Shown here one piece after another: positions 33,013 to 39,865 of a DNA stretch of 42,065 nucleotides (within the stretch, counting starts at the first letter, position 1; each line of letters begins with the position of its first letter). Position numbers and translations under genes: made by a program. The notes below the pieces were generated by a model. The model was not told the origin of the DNA and did not search any database. It worked only from the letters and a program-made list of their open reading frames with translations. The stretch is from Candidatus Edwardsbacteria bacterium (GTDB lineage Bacteria; Edwardsbacteria; AC1; EtOH8): contig JAVHLB010000014.1 of the NCBI GenBank assembly GCA_031082425.1, positions 1 to 42,065 of the forward strand, in the 5' to 3' direction.

Positions 33013-34251
33013 ATGCTCACCAGATTGTTCGGTTTCTATGCGGCCTTCAATAAAAAAGAAAGGCTGATATTCTGGCTGATCCTGCTGTCCTGCGTTTTCG
33101 ACGGAATGACCCAGGGGGTGCTCCTGCTGCAGGAGACCATAGCCAAGAAAGCCCTGGCTGCCAGCGATTTGCAGATATCGGTCATCGGATTGCTGGCCAA
33201 CGCCACCATGCTGCTGTCGCTGGTGGTCAGCTTTTTCTTCAGCAACCGCAGCAAGAAATGGATCCTGATCCCGGGGATGATATTGGGCCGGCTGATCTTC
33301 ATCCTGGCCTTCCTGCTGGAAGGGGCCAACCTTTTCCTGTTATTGCTGTTCTTTTACTATTCCCTGTATGCCGTGCAGGGCCCCATAATAAATTCGTTCT
33401 ATCAGAGGCACATCGCCCAGAAAAAGGGCCAGGTGTTCGGCCTGACCCGGATGGTGCTGATGGTCTTCTCCATGGCCACCTCCTTGATAGTGGGAAGCCT
33501 GCTGGATCTTTCCCCGCAGCTGTACAAGCCAATCCTGATGAGCATCGCCGTCACCGGGGGGATCACCTACCTGCTGTTCATCATCATAGACTCGCACATC
33601 GCCTACCGCCCGGAATCAAAATACCGGATGAGACGCACCGTCCGCGACCTGAAGGTAATGTTCAAGCGCACCGATTTTTTGATGTTCGAACTGGCTTTCA
33701 TGACCTACGGGATGGCCTTCATGGTGATGGTTCCGGCGGTGCCGCTATTCATGCTTAATCAGCTGAAATTCAGCTATTCCCAAATGGCCCAGGCCAAGGG
33801 GGTGTTCGCCCAGATATTCATGTTGGCCCTGATGCCCCTGGCCGGGATGATATTCGACCGGATAAATCTGTGGAAGATAGCGGCCATCTCCTATGCCATC
33901 ATGGTGGGATACCCCCTGCTGATGCTTCTCTCCAGCCTTTATCAAAGCCGGACACTGGCCTATGCCAGCCTGTGCTTCTTCTCTCTGGGCCTGACCGGCG
34001 TCGTCATGCTGTGGAACCTGGGCTCCCTGCACTTTGCCGGAAGCCGGGACTCCCTGGTGTACCAGGGGCTGCACGTGACCCTGACCGGGGTCCGGGGATT
34101 CCTGGGCCCGCTTTTGGGATATTACCTGCTTTCCCGGGTAAGTTACCAAGCGGATTTTATTTTGGCCATGATCCTGTTCACCGGAGCCTCGGGGATGAGC
34201 CTCTATTTCAAAAATAAATACAGCCAAGCATCGCTAAAATATGGGAAATAA
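33013..34251 (+). CDS. Major facilitator superfamily transporter
   Basis: 412 residues with about ten to twelve hydrophobic segments and the MFS-like loop FFFSNRSKKWILIPG between helices 2 and 3 (a variant of the usual G-x-L-x-D-R motif). A central cytoplasmic loop (YRPESKYRMRRTVRDLKVMF) splits the two halves. It moves an unknown solute across the inner membrane. The C-terminus overlaps coaE by 11 bases. It starts 21 bases after the small secreted protein, so the two may be co-transcribed. Confidence 0.85.
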   Translation: MLTRLFGFYAAFNKKERLIFWLILLSCVFDGMTQGVLLLQETIAKKALAASDLQISVIGLLANATMLLSLVVSFFFSNRSKKWILIPGMILGRLIFILAFLLEGANLFLLLLFFYYSLYAVQGPIINSFYQRHIAQKKGQVFGLTRMVLMVFSMATSLIVGSLLDLSPQLYKPILMSIAVTGGITYLLFIIIDSHIAYRPESKYRMRRTVRDLKVMFKRTDFLMFELAFMTYGMAFMVMVPAVPLFMLNQLKFSYSQMAQAKGVFAQIFMLALMPLAGMIFDRINLWKIAAISYAIMVGYPLLMLLSSLYQSRTLAYASLCFFSLGLTGVVMLWNLGSLHFAGSRDSLVYQGLHVTLTGVRGFLGPLLGYYLLSRVSYQADFILAMILFTGASGMSLYFKNKYSQASLKYGK

Positions 34252-34873
34252 CAAAAAACAGGCCATAGTTATCGGCCTGACCGGCGGAGCCGGTTCGGGC
34301 AAAAGCACTGTGGCCCAAGTGTTCCAAAGGCAGGGGGCCTGCGTCATTGATGCCGATAAGCTGGGGCATCAAATGCTGGATAAAAAATCACCCTGCTTTG
34401 CCAAAGTTGTAAAAGCCTTCGGCCCCGGCATCTTGTCGGGCAAAAGCAGCATCGACCGCGGCCGGCTGGGCGAAATGGTCTTCTCCGATCCGGCAAAGCT
34501 GCGACGTCTGAACCGTATCCTGCATCCCGCTCTGTTAAGGGAGATCGATAGAAACATCCGTCTCGGCCGGAAAAAATATTCCGCCAGGCCGATAGTGGTT
34601 GACGCCGCCCTGATCGTGCAATGGGGCCTGGAGAAAAAGCTGGACCGATTGGTGATGGTGGATTCCCGCAAAAAGCTCCGATTGTTCAGGGTGATGGACC
34701 GGGGAGTCCCTAAAGACAGGGCTTTGAGAATATTGGCCTCCCAGATGCCGGTCTCTCAAATAAAGAAAAAGGCTGACATCGTAATCCCAAACAACGGCAC
34801 CATCGTGCAGCTGAAGGAGAAGGCGGCCCTGGCCTGGAGGAGGTTGACGGAGGGAAATGTCATCCTGAAGTAA
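34241..34873 (+). CDS. coaE: Dephospho-CoA kinase
   Basis: 210 residues. Phosphorylates the ribose 3'-hydroxyl of dephospho-CoA, last step of CoA synthesis. P-loop GLTGGAGSGKST at 12-23, VIDADKLGHQ (the DADxxxH motif), and RLNRILHPAL match CoaE. The usual acid- and Arg-rich C-terminus is present. Its start lies inside the MFS gene's last 11 bases. Confidence 0.94.
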   Translation: MGNNKKQAIVIGLTGGAGSGKSTVAQVFQRQGACVIDADKLGHQMLDKKSPCFAKVVKAFGPGILSGKSSIDRGRLGEMVFSDPAKLRRLNRILHPALLREIDRNIRLGRKKYSARPIVVDAALIVQWGLEKKLDRLVMVDSRKKLRLFRVMDRGVPKDRALRILASQMPVSQIKKKADIVIPNNGTIVQLKEKAALAWRRLTEGNVILK

Positions 34874-34880
34874 AAAAAGG

Positions 34881-34910
34881 TTGAATTGTCCGGCCCTTTT
34901 ATCATAAAAT
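34881..34910 (+). promoter_or_regulatory. Promoter upstream of the two-helix protein and prfB
   Basis: TTGAAT (34881-34886), 18-bp spacer, TAAAAT (34905-34910). It would serve the gene at 34949 and, by read-through, prfB. Confidence 0.55.
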
Positions 34911-34948
34911 AGATGCCGGCCCCTGATCAACAACGGGAGGATGGTAAA

Positions 34949-35179
34949 ATGAACAAGATGGATTGGCTGAAAAAGATCAATCCGGTATTATTCCTGGTTT
35001 TCTTGGTCCAGGCGGCGACAGGGGTGATCTACTTCCTGGTCGGCAGCGAGATGCTTGGGGTGATCCATCTGTTCGGGGGATTTTTGATGATCTTGATCGC
35101 CGGCATCCATCTGGTTTTAAACTGGACCTGGGTAAGATCGAACTACTTTAAAAAGAAAGCACTAACAGACAAAGGATGA
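34949..35179 (+). CDS. Two-helix membrane protein, DUF4405-like
   Basis: 76 residues from ATG 34949 with GGGAGG eight bases upstream. Two membrane helices at about 11-31 and 36-58. His40 (IHLFGG) and His54 followed by NWTW (HLVLNWTW) match the conserved pattern of DUF4405, a family thought to hold haem or to sit beside redox enzymes. Function unknown. Its stop is eight bases before the prfB start. Confidence 0.7.
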   Translation: MNKMDWLKKINPVLFLVFLVQAATGVIYFLVGSEMLGVIHLFGGFLMILIAGIHLVLNWTWVRSNYFKKKALTDKG

Positions 35180-35186
35180 TACCGTT

Positions 35187-36315
35187 TTGACAATAGAGGA
35201 ATTGAAAAATAACGGCCAGATTGCTGATGAGAACATAAAGAACCTGCGGAGGTATCTTTGACCTGGACCGGTTGGAAAAGGAGCTGGCAGAATACGAGGC
35301 CAGAATGTCGTCCCCGGATTTTTGGAACGACAATATCAAGGCCAAGCAGGTCATAGCAGAGGCCAACCGACGCCGGGAATGGATAGATCCCTGGAGGGAG
35401 CTTAGAAAAAAGTGCGATGATGCGGCCACCCTGCTGGAGCTGGTGGATGAATCGGACGGCGAATCCCTAAAAGAGATCCATGACGACCTGGGCTCCCTGG
35501 AAAAAGGGATTGAGGCCCTGGAGTTCCGCCATATGCTGCGGGGAGAGGATGATGAACGAAGCGCTATATTAACCATCCACCCCGGGGCCGGAGGGACCGA
35601 ATCCCAGGATTGGGCCGAGATGCTGCTGCGGATGTATACCCGCTGGATGGAGCGCAACGGCTACCAATATAAGGTGATCGATCTGCAGCCGGGCGACGAA
35701 GCCGGAATCAAAAGCGTTACGGTGGAGGTGACCGGAAGATATGCTTTCGGCTACCTAAAGGCCGAGATCGGCGTTCACCGACTGGTCAGGATATCACCCT
35801 TCGACTCCAACAAACGTCGCCATACTTCGTTCGCCTCCACTTTCGTCTACCCCGAGATCGACGATGACATCAAGGTGGATATTCCTGAATCAGAAATTAG
35901 GATAGACGTTTACCGGTCCGGCTCGGCCGGAGGACAGAATGTCAACAAGGTGGAAACGGCCATCCGGATGGTTCACATCCCCACCGGGATCGTGGTCTGC
36001 AGCCAGAACGAGCGGTCCCAGCACCAGAACCGGATCAACGCTATGAAGGTGCTGCGCTCCAGGCTATATCAGCACTACAAAGCCGAGGATGACAAGAAGC
36101 GCCAGTCGCTGGAGGCCACCAAGACCGACATCGCCTGGGGAAACCAGATCCGATCCTATGTTTTCCATCCCTACAGCATGGTCAAGGATCATCGGACCCT
36201 GGAGCAGACCGGAGATGTGAAAGCGGTGATGGATGGGGAGATCGACCGGTTCATAAACGCCTATCTCAAGCGGGGCGGCAAGTTCGACAAGGTGGAATCC
36301 GGGGATGACCTCTGA
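35187..36315 (+). CDS. prfB: Peptide chain release factor 2, with programmed +1 frameshift
   Basis: Expressed as 24 codons from TTG 35187 to CTT 35256-35258, a slip over TGA 35259-35261, then reading from GAC 35260 to the stop at 36313-36315; total 375 residues. The stop-recognition motif SPF falls at 203-205 and the catalytic GGQ at 248-250, close to Escherichia coli RF2. RF2 reads UGA and UAA and releases the finished peptide. The in-frame UGA lets low RF2 raise its own synthesis. Translated without the slip, only a 24-residue peptide results. AAAGGA ends ten bases before the TTG. Confidence 0.96.
35248..35262 (+). promoter_or_regulatory. prfB programmed frameshift signal
   Basis: GGAGG (35248-35252), TAT, CTT, TGA, C: the Shine-Dalgarno-like stimulator lies three bases before the slippery CTT codon, exactly as in the classical RF2 site, and the stop codon is followed by C. 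Confidence 0.95.
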
Positions 36316-36421
36316 CCGGATAGGTTTTTTGAACCACAAAGAGCATAAAGGACACAAAGGTTTTAATGTTTTTAACTTTAATAAAGACCCAAAATCAAAA
36401 TAATGGAAGGAGGTGTGTTGA
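36316..36421. repeat. Intergenic stretch with a CAAAGGCAC-type unit
   Basis: The unit lies at 36331-36360 (ACCACAAAGAGCATAAAGGA and onward). An AAGGAGG ribosome-binding site ends about eight bases before the next ATG. Confidence 0.55.
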
Positions 36422-36658
36422 ATGGTAGCAGCTTATGAGTTCATCAATTGCGATGCCGGCAAAGCCGAACTGGTGGTCAGGGCCCTGCGCAAGATCAAAG
36501 GGTTGAAGCAGGCTCATGTGGTGACCGGGCTTCATGACATCATCGCCTACGTGGAGGCCCCCACCATGAAGGACCTGACAAAAATGATCATTTCCAGGAT
36601 CCAGGGGACCAAGGGCGTCGGCCGGACCGTCACCTGCATCGTGGTCAACGGCAACTAG
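36422..36658 (+). CDS. Stand-alone Lrp/AsnC ligand-binding (RAM) domain protein
   Basis: 78 residues. Alternating beta-alpha-beta pattern with ALRKIKGLKQAHVVTGLHDIIAYVEA and the end RTVTCIVV, characteristic of the RAM domain of Lrp-type regulators. The helix-turn-helix part is missing. Such short proteins bind amino acids or act as dimer partners that modulate other Lrp-family regulators. No partner is in view. It is well expressed judging by GGAAGGAGG before the ATG, and is followed by a hairpin terminator. Confidence 0.85.
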   Translation: MVAAYEFINCDAGKAELVVRALRKIKGLKQAHVVTGLHDIIAYVEAPTMKDLTKMIISRIQGTKGVGRTVTCIVVNGN

Positions 36659-36674
36659 TTTTATCTGCTTTTTA

Positions 36675-36702
36675 AAAGGGCCGTCCGCTAGGGCGGCCCT
36701 TT
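36675..36702. terminator. Hairpin terminator (bidirectional?)
   Basis: A 12-bp stem AAAGGGCCGTCC / GGGCGGCCCTTT with one G-T pair and loop GCTA. The plus-strand tail has only TTT, while the minus-strand side has TTTTAAAAAG, so it may stop transcripts in both directions. Its sister is the stem at 38478-38504. Confidence 0.6.
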
Positions 36703-36865
36703 GGCGTTGCATAACCCGTTAATATTATTAATAAGGAAGCATGCCGCCATCATCATCATGATAGTGCTGATAACCTTGTTGATGGAGAACACGACCATGG
36801 AAGCAAAGATGATCACCATGATGATGGTGCCCAATATAAAGGTAATGCTAATTATAAAAAAGAGC
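36703..36865. other. Gene-free stretch with ORF-like composition on both strands
   Basis: Rich in ATG/ATC triplets (ATCATCATCATGATAG...). Both strands keep open frames: plus 36701-36883 and minus 36688-37065, the latter reading as a hydrophobic protein. No ribosome-binding site is convincing for either, and the minus frame would run through the abiE promoter. I do not call a gene. Confidence 0.3.
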
Positions 36866-36894
36866 TTGACATTGGAACAATAATATGTCATAAT
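36866..36894 (+). promoter_or_regulatory. Promoter of abiEi-abiEii
   Basis: TTGACA (36866-36871), 17-bp spacer, CATAAT (36889-36894). The -10 box lies inside the left arm of the palindrome described next, as in an autoregulated toxin-antitoxin promoter. Confidence 0.8.
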
Positions 36895-36930
36895 CTCGGT
36901 AGATAATAATAAATACCGAGGAAATGACAT
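36885..36930. promoter_or_regulatory. 46-bp palindromic operator candidate for AbiEi
   Basis: Left arm ATGTCAT-AAT-CTCGGTA (36885-36901), 12-base A/T-rich spacer, right arm TACCGAG-GAA-ATGACAT (36914-36930). Fourteen of 17 positions are complementary, as two perfect 7-base blocks on each side. It spans the -10 box and ends at the base before the abiEi ATG. AbiEi proteins bind inverted repeats in their own promoter, so autorepression is the likely role. Confidence 0.75.
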
Positions 36931-37533
36931 ATGGGTTATCGAGCTATTGAAAGAATAAAAAAGCAATTTCCGAAGCAAGCGTATTTTACCAGAGCCGATG
37001 CCATTAAGAAGGGTATACATTGGGAAAATATTCGCCAAATGGTCGATAAAGGCGAGGTAGAACATTCTGCTCGTGGAGTATATGGTTTTGTAGGTGCTGA
37101 AGTTACAGAGAATGATTCCTTTGCGCGAGCAGCTATAACTGTACCTCGAGGAGTGATATGCCTAATATCTGCCCTTAGGTTTCACGGCATTACCACCCAA
37201 CTGCCTTCATATGTCTGGATGGCTATAGAAAACAAGATGTGGAGACCTAAACAAGCCGGCATAGGGTTTCAACTGGTGTTCCTCTCGGGTGAATCCTTTA
37301 CCTCGGGTGTCGAAAATCATGTTATCGAAGGCGTAAATGCCCGAATCTACAGCCCCGCCAAGACGGTGGCTGATTGTTTCAAGTTCCGCAACAAGATCGG
37401 CCTGGACGTGGCCCTGGAGGCCCTTAAGGAAGGTCGGAGGACCCGCAAGTTCACCGCCGACGAACTGACCAAATACGCCCGGATCAACCGGGTGCTTAAT
37501 GTGATCAAGCCTTATATGGAGGCGGTGTTTTGA
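36931..37533 (+). CDS. abiEi: AbiEi family antitoxin/transcriptional regulator
   Basis: 200 residues. The N-terminal ~60 residues look like the winged-helix domain (AYFTRADAIKKGIHWENIRQMVDKGEVEHSARGVYGF), the C-terminal part has the family stretch YSPAKTVADCFKFRNKIGLDVALEALKE. AbiEi represses its own operon and neutralises the AbiEii toxin of this type IV toxin-antitoxin system, known for phage abortive infection. It is followed by abiEii with a four-base overlap. G+C is low in the first two thirds (25/60 at 36961-37020) and high from about 37350 (37/60 at 37381-37440), a mosaic. Confidence 0.92.
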   Translation: MGYRAIERIKKQFPKQAYFTRADAIKKGIHWENIRQMVDKGEVEHSARGVYGFVGAEVTENDSFARAAITVPRGVICLISALRFHGITTQLPSYVWMAIENKMWRPKQAGIGFQLVFLSGESFTSGVENHVIEGVNARIYSPAKTVADCFKFRNKIGLDVALEALKEGRRTRKFTADELTKYARINRVLNVIKPYMEAVF

Positions 37534-38444
37534 GCAAAAAGCCGGTGACCGACATCGGCGCTTCGGTGCGCGAGCGCCTTAAGCAGAAGGCTGACAGCTT
37601 GGGCTACGATTTCCAGTTTATTCTTACCACTTACGCCCTGGACCGCTTGCTTTATCGTCTTGCCTGTTCTAAATATCATGACCGATTCATTCTAAAGGGC
37701 GCTCAGCTTTTTAATGCCTGGTACCATCAGCCGGTCAGGTCATCAATGGATGCTGATATGCTGGGAAAAGGGGATAGTGATGTCTCTATTTGGGTCGGCA
37801 TATTTCGGGATATATGCCGGGTCGAAGTCGAGCCCGACGGATTGATTTTCTTGCCGGATACGGTTCTCGGTATAGAGATCAGCGAAAATTTAGAATATCA
37901 AGGCGTAAGGATAACTTTGATTGCCGGGCTTTCCGATGCCCGTATACATTTGCAGATAGATATCGGCTTCGGTGATGCAGTATTTCCACCGCCTGAAAAA
38001 ATAGTACTACCATCTTTATTGAATCTTCCAGCAACCAGCGTCAAGGCCTACACACCGTATACGGTGATCGCCGAAAAGTACCAGGCCATGGTAGATAAGG
38101 GACTAGCCAATGGTCGGCTAAAGGATTATTACGATATCTGGTACATATCCCGGCACAGCAAACTAGACGGGTTAAGTCTTTCCAAATCAATAGCGATTAC
38201 CTTTAATAGAAGGAGAACGAAATTGCCGGAATCTTTGCCGGAAGGGCTGGGCGACTATTTTGCGGAAGATAACGCCAAACGGCGCCAGTGGACGGGATTT
38301 CTCAAAAAAAGCAAGCCGAATGAAACGTGTGAATTGGATGCAGCCATCAAAGAAATCCGAATGTTGCTTATGCCGGTGGTTGAATCATTGGTTGAAAAGA
38401 AACCATTTAATAAAGTATGGCATGCGGGACAAGGTTGGCGCTGA
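37530..38444 (+). CDS. abiEii: AbiEii family nucleotidyltransferase toxin
   Basis: 304 residues from TTG 37530, with GGAGG seven bases upstream; the TGA of abiEi overlaps it. Nucleotidyltransferase motif LKGAQLF at 55-61 with DAD at 74-76 (metal-binding Asp pair), then IDIGFGD, AEKYQAMVDKG and RLKDYYDIWYI, the later conserved motifs. AbiEii proteins use NTPs, and related enzymes add nucleotides to tRNA 3' ends, stopping translation. Gly-Ala replaces the usual Gly-Gly or Gly-Ser of the first motif, so activity should be tested. The first ~90 bases are GC-rich and the rest AT-rich (23/60 at 37861-37920). Confidence 0.92.
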   Translation: MSKKPVTDIGASVRERLKQKADSLGYDFQFILTTYALDRLLYRLACSKYHDRFILKGAQLFNAWYHQPVRSSMDADMLGKGDSDVSIWVGIFRDICRVEVEPDGLIFLPDTVLGIEISENLEYQGVRITLIAGLSDARIHLQIDIGFGDAVFPPPEKIVLPSLLNLPATSVKAYTPYTVIAEKYQAMVDKGLANGRLKDYYDIWYISRHSKLDGLSLSKSIAITFNRRRTKLPESLPEGLGDYFAEDNAKRRQWTGFLKKSKPNETCELDAAIKEIRMLLMPVVESLVEKKPFNKVWHAGQGWR

Positions 38445-38477
38445 ATGTCCAATTAAAAAGGTGTTTAAGAATATTTT

Positions 38478-38508
38478 AAAGGCCGTCCGACAAGGGCGGT
38501 CTTTTATT
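38478..38508 (+). terminator. Rho-independent terminator of the abiE operon
   Basis: Stem AAAGGCCGTCC (38478-38488) / GGGCGGTCTTT (38494-38504) with two G-T pairs, loop GACAA, then TTATT. It begins 33 bases after abiEii. Confidence 0.8.
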
Positions 38509-38625
38509 GTCTGTTACTATTCTATAAACCTTAGGGATGGTCTCAAGCCATCCCCTACAGATAGAAAAAGGCAAACAACCCATTGTGTAAAAACCCGTCA
38601 ACCACTCGCATGAAACTGCTGGGCC
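38509..38625. repeat. Intergenic stretch with a TAGGGG-type palindrome
   Basis: The element at 38531-38557 is TTAGGGATGG-TCTCAAG-CCATCCCCTA, with a 7-bp GGGATGG/CCATCCC stem, related in form to 6711-6737. The rest holds no gene. Confidence 0.6.
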
Positions 38626-38694
38626 AAATTTTTTTTAAAAATATTAAATATTTTTATTTTAGGGATTGACATTTTATATGAAATCTTATATAAT
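38626..38694 (+). promoter_or_regulatory. Strong promoter of the str operon with UP-like element
   Basis: TTGACA (38666-38671), exactly 17 bp, TATAAT (38689-38694): both hexamers perfect. Upstream, 38626-38661 is 36 bases without a single G or C, as expected of an UP element contacting RNA polymerase alpha. Transcription would start near 38701. Confidence 0.92.
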
Positions 38695-38700
38695 ATCAAT

Positions 38701-38821
38701 TCTTTAGGAAAACTTTTATGTATGCCATCTTCTTGTCTTATTAAAGAAAGTAGGACAGGACATGGGGAATTTTGCTTTTAATCCCCGGCAGCATCAACGG
38801 AAAATCGGTTAAGGAGATCCC
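38701..38821 (+). promoter_or_regulatory. Structured 5' leader of rpsL
   Basis: About 120 nt. Two hairpins can be drawn: one around TTGTCTTA / TAGGACAG (about 38733-38758, with G-U pairs) and GGGGAATT / AATCCCC (38764-38786). They may take part in feedback by a ribosomal protein, but the fold is unproven. AAGGAG lies six bases before ATG 38822. Confidence 0.4.
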
Positions 38822-39196
38822 ATGCCGACCATCAACCAACTGATCCGACACGGTAGAAAAACCAAGTCCAAAAAGACCAAGGCTCCGGCTCTCAAGAACT
38901 GTCCCCAGAAGCGCGGGGTCTGCACCAGGGTCTATACCACCACCCCCAAGAAGCCCAACTCGGCCCTGCGCAAGGTGGCCAAGGTCCGGCTGTCCAACGG
39001 CATCGAAATATTGTCCTACATCCCCGGCGAGGGTCACAACCTGCAGGAGCACTCCATCGTGATGGTGCGGGGCGGCCGGGTCAAGGACCTGCCCGGCGTG
39101 CGCTACCACATCGTCCGCGGGACCCTGGACACATCGGGGGTGGATGGCCGCAAGAGAAGCCGCTCGCTGTACGGCACCAAACGCGCCAAGAAATAA
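38822..39196 (+). CDS. rpsL: 30S ribosomal protein S12
   Basis: 124 residues, decoding-centre protein of the small subunit. The conserved loop TTTPKKPNSALRKVAKV carries Lys43-Lys44 and VKDLPGVRYH carries Lys88, the residues whose change gives streptomycin resistance; the wild-type Lys is present at both. Asp89 is the RimO methylthiolation position. First gene of the str operon, about 120 nt after a perfect promoter. Confidence 0.99.
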   Translation: MPTINQLIRHGRKTKSKKTKAPALKNCPQKRGVCTRVYTTTPKKPNSALRKVAKVRLSNGIEILSYIPGEGHNLQEHSIVMVRGGRVKDLPGVRYHIVRGTLDTSGVDGRKRSRSLYGTKRAKK

Positions 39197-39252
39197 TTTT
39201 TTCCACAGCAACATTTCAAAAGTAAAAATATAACACCGAGACTGGTATAAAA

Positions 39253-39723
39253 ATGCCGAGAAGAAAAAGAGTCATAAAACGGGAACTGCTGCCCGATCCC
39301 AAATACCACGACACCATGGTCACCATCTTCATCAACAACCTGATGGAGAGGGGCAAGAAGAGCATAGCCGAGCGTATCTTCTACAACGCGGTGGAGATCG
39401 TGGAGAAGAAGACCAAGGCCTCGGGGATCGACGGCTTCAAGCAGGCCCTGAACAACATCAAGCCGGTGCTGGAGGTCAAGCCCCGCCGGGTGGGCGGCGC
39501 CACCTACCAGGTGCCGGTGGAAGTAAAGCCAGAGCGCCGGACCGCACTGGCCATCCGCTGGATGATCGCTGCAGCCAAGTCCCGTTCCGAGCAGACCATG
39601 CGGGAGAGGCTGGCCGGAGAGATACTGTCCGCCATCAAGAACGAGGGCGGCGCCATCAAGAAGAAAGAGGACGCCCATAAGATGGCCGAGGCCAACAAGG
39701 CCTTTGCTCATTACCGGTTCTAA
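39253..39723 (+). CDS. rpsG: 30S ribosomal protein S7
   Basis: 156 residues, primary 16S rRNA-binding protein that nucleates the small-subunit head. Start MPRRKRVIKRELLPDPKY and body GGATYQVPVEVKPERRTALAIRWMI are characteristic. It lies 56 bases after rpsL. The ribosome-binding site is weak (GAG only), so expression may rely on coupling. S7 is the autogenous repressor of this operon in Escherichia coli. Confidence 0.99.
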   Translation: MPRRKRVIKRELLPDPKYHDTMVTIFINNLMERGKKSIAERIFYNAVEIVEKKTKASGIDGFKQALNNIKPVLEVKPRRVGGATYQVPVEVKPERRTALAIRWMIAAAKSRSEQTMRERLAGEILSAIKNEGGAIKKKEDAHKMAEANKAFAHYRF

Positions 39724-39865
39724 AATCAGCTTTAATATCAGGTGAATTCAATAGACTAATGAACAACCTGTCGCCATTTTACATCGCATATCACATCTGA
39801 TCGGCGGATCGATATTCCGGCCTCCTGATCGATGAAATTTCAGGCGGCGGGAGATAGGAAACAAA
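39724..39865. other. Unusually long rpsG-fusA spacer
   Basis: 142 bases with GATC-containing partial inverted repeats (about 39798-39832) but no recognisable promoter. Could hold a regulatory fold. Confidence 0.3.

Noticed and set aside
36688..37065. Hydrophobic minus-strand frame covering the abiE promoter
   Set aside because: It runs through a good promoter and palindrome and has no ribosome-binding site; its membrane-like appearance comes from ATC/ATG-rich DNA.
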